From: Bacteroidota bacterium
GTDB lineage: Bacteria; Bacteroidota; Bacteroidia; Bacteroidales; Dysgonomonadaceae
Assembly: GCA_023418255.1 (NCBI GenBank)
Contig: JAEZZZ010000143.1
Location: forward strand, 1-15,793
Direction of reading: 5' to 3'
DNA: 15,793 bases
Shown here: in pieces, positions 15,106-15,793 of the stretch
Numbering within the stretch: the first letter of the stretch is position 1
How the letters are laid out: each line of letters starts with the position of its first letter
Translations under genes and position numbers: made by a program
The notes under the pieces: model-generated
What the model was told of the DNA's origin: nothing
Seen by the model: the letters and a program-made list of their open reading frames with translations, nothing else
Databases searched by the model: none

Positions 15106-15793
15106 ATGAACAAAAATACACATTTTTTCGGACAATCTGTTTTCGGACAGCCGAATAAAGCAGGCAATTAACAAACAGATAGCAATCTTTGACAGCACCA
15201 CCATCAGCTTGTTTCAAGACATCCTCAAGTGTGTAGGAAGAATGCCTGTGAGCGGCAAACGCAAGGGTGGAATAAAAATGCATACGGTTATTAATGTAGA
15301 TGAAATGGTTCCAAAGATGGTTTGGTTTACGAGTGCCGCAACACACGACCACTATCTTTTAGAGAAGCTCAAGTTTGATCCTAATACCATTTATGTTTTT
15401 GATAAAGGATATAACGATTATGTCGCTTTCAAGCGTTTTTGTGACAACAAAAACGGCTTTGTGACACGCGTCAAAGATAACGCGGTTTACAGCATAGAGG
15501 AATCGCTTTATATAGATGAATGCATTTACAGCGGTGTTTTAGAAGATACAATAATTGAATTAAAGGTAGATGATAATGGCAAATCAAGCACGCTGAAGTT
15601 GCGCAAAGAAACGTTTTATGACAGGGTTCTAAAACGCAAATTTGAGTTTCTAACCAATTTGTTTGAAACGCGTCCCGATTTAATAGCTGCCATCTATAAA
15701 TTGCGTTGGCAGATAGAATTACTGTTTAAACAGTTAAAACAGAATTTCCCGTTGAAGTATTTTCTTGGCGACAATGAAAATGCCATCAAAATA
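15106..15793 (+). pseudogene. IS4-family transposase with internal deletion, cut by the window edge
   Basis: The gene starts MNKNTHFFGQSVFGQ, typical of Bacteroidota IS4 transposases with a DUF4372 N-terminus, then breaks at about 15146. From 15146 to the window end another frame is open without stops (216 codons) and carries the catalytic core. First Asp is in IFDSTT, second Asp in VFDKGYND, and YKLRWQIELLFKQLK gives the Y-x2-R-x3-E-x6-K signature. About 100 residues of the N-terminal DNA-binding region are missing between the parts and the frame is shifted, so the protein cannot be made whole. The 3' end lies beyond the window. Confidence 0.85.

Noticed and set aside
15101..15352. 83-residue minus-strand open frame over the start of the IS4 transposase
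   Set aside because: Antisense shadow of a clearly recognisable transposase core.

Overview
The window looks like a stretch of Bacteroidota chromosome, most likely Bacteroidales, from a fermentative lineage. Several things point there. Nearly every convincing upstream region carries the Bacteroidetes -7 box (TAnnTTTG), and no start codon has a strong Shine-Dalgarno site. The gene families also fit: a DUF4369-thioredoxin lipoprotein, carboxynorspermidine dehydrogenase-type Lys1, a one-chain Fe-S L-serine dehydratase and an LtaS-like transferase. I cannot name genus or species from sequence alone.

Left part (1-10.8 kb) is ordinary housekeeping and metabolism. A thiol-disulfide lipoprotein locus (287-1395, minus) is split into two overlapping frames at a run of seven A. 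It lies just past a terminator that closes a polyamine-type dehydrogenase gene (1485-2687, minus). Divergent from that is sdaA (2968-4182, plus), with a dyad-rich leader region and a downstream terminator. Next comes a minus-strand group: a HAD phosphatase and a sodium:solute symporter that overlap by one base, followed by the ribosome-assembly GTPase engB. A lipid kinase gene (7336-8286, plus) diverges from the HAD gene. An M81 metallopeptidase-like lipoprotein and nth (endonuclease III) form a minus-strand pair with a stem-loop between them.

Right part (10.9-15.8 kb) is a patch of insertion-sequence decay around envelope phospholipid/phosphoglycerol genes. A 650-bp IS3-family relic (10933-11582), internally deleted and with several frameshifts, is followed by the tail of a second transposase (11605-11700). 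Then come an LtaS/MdoB-like sulfatase-fold membrane transferase (11858-13825, plus), a broken HD-domain fragment (13936-14100, minus) and a secreted glycerophosphodiester phosphodiesterase (14106-14900, minus). The window ends inside an IS4-family transposase pseudogene (15106-15793, plus) that lost most of its N-terminal domain but keeps the DDE/YREK core.

I find no tRNA, rRNA, CRISPR array, toxin-antitoxin pair or obvious new defence system. The most interesting points are the A7 slippery-site frameshift in the thioredoxin lipoprotein, the nested dyads upstream of sdaA, the stem-loop before nth, and the IS-bracketed LtaS/GDPD pair with a dead HD gene between them.
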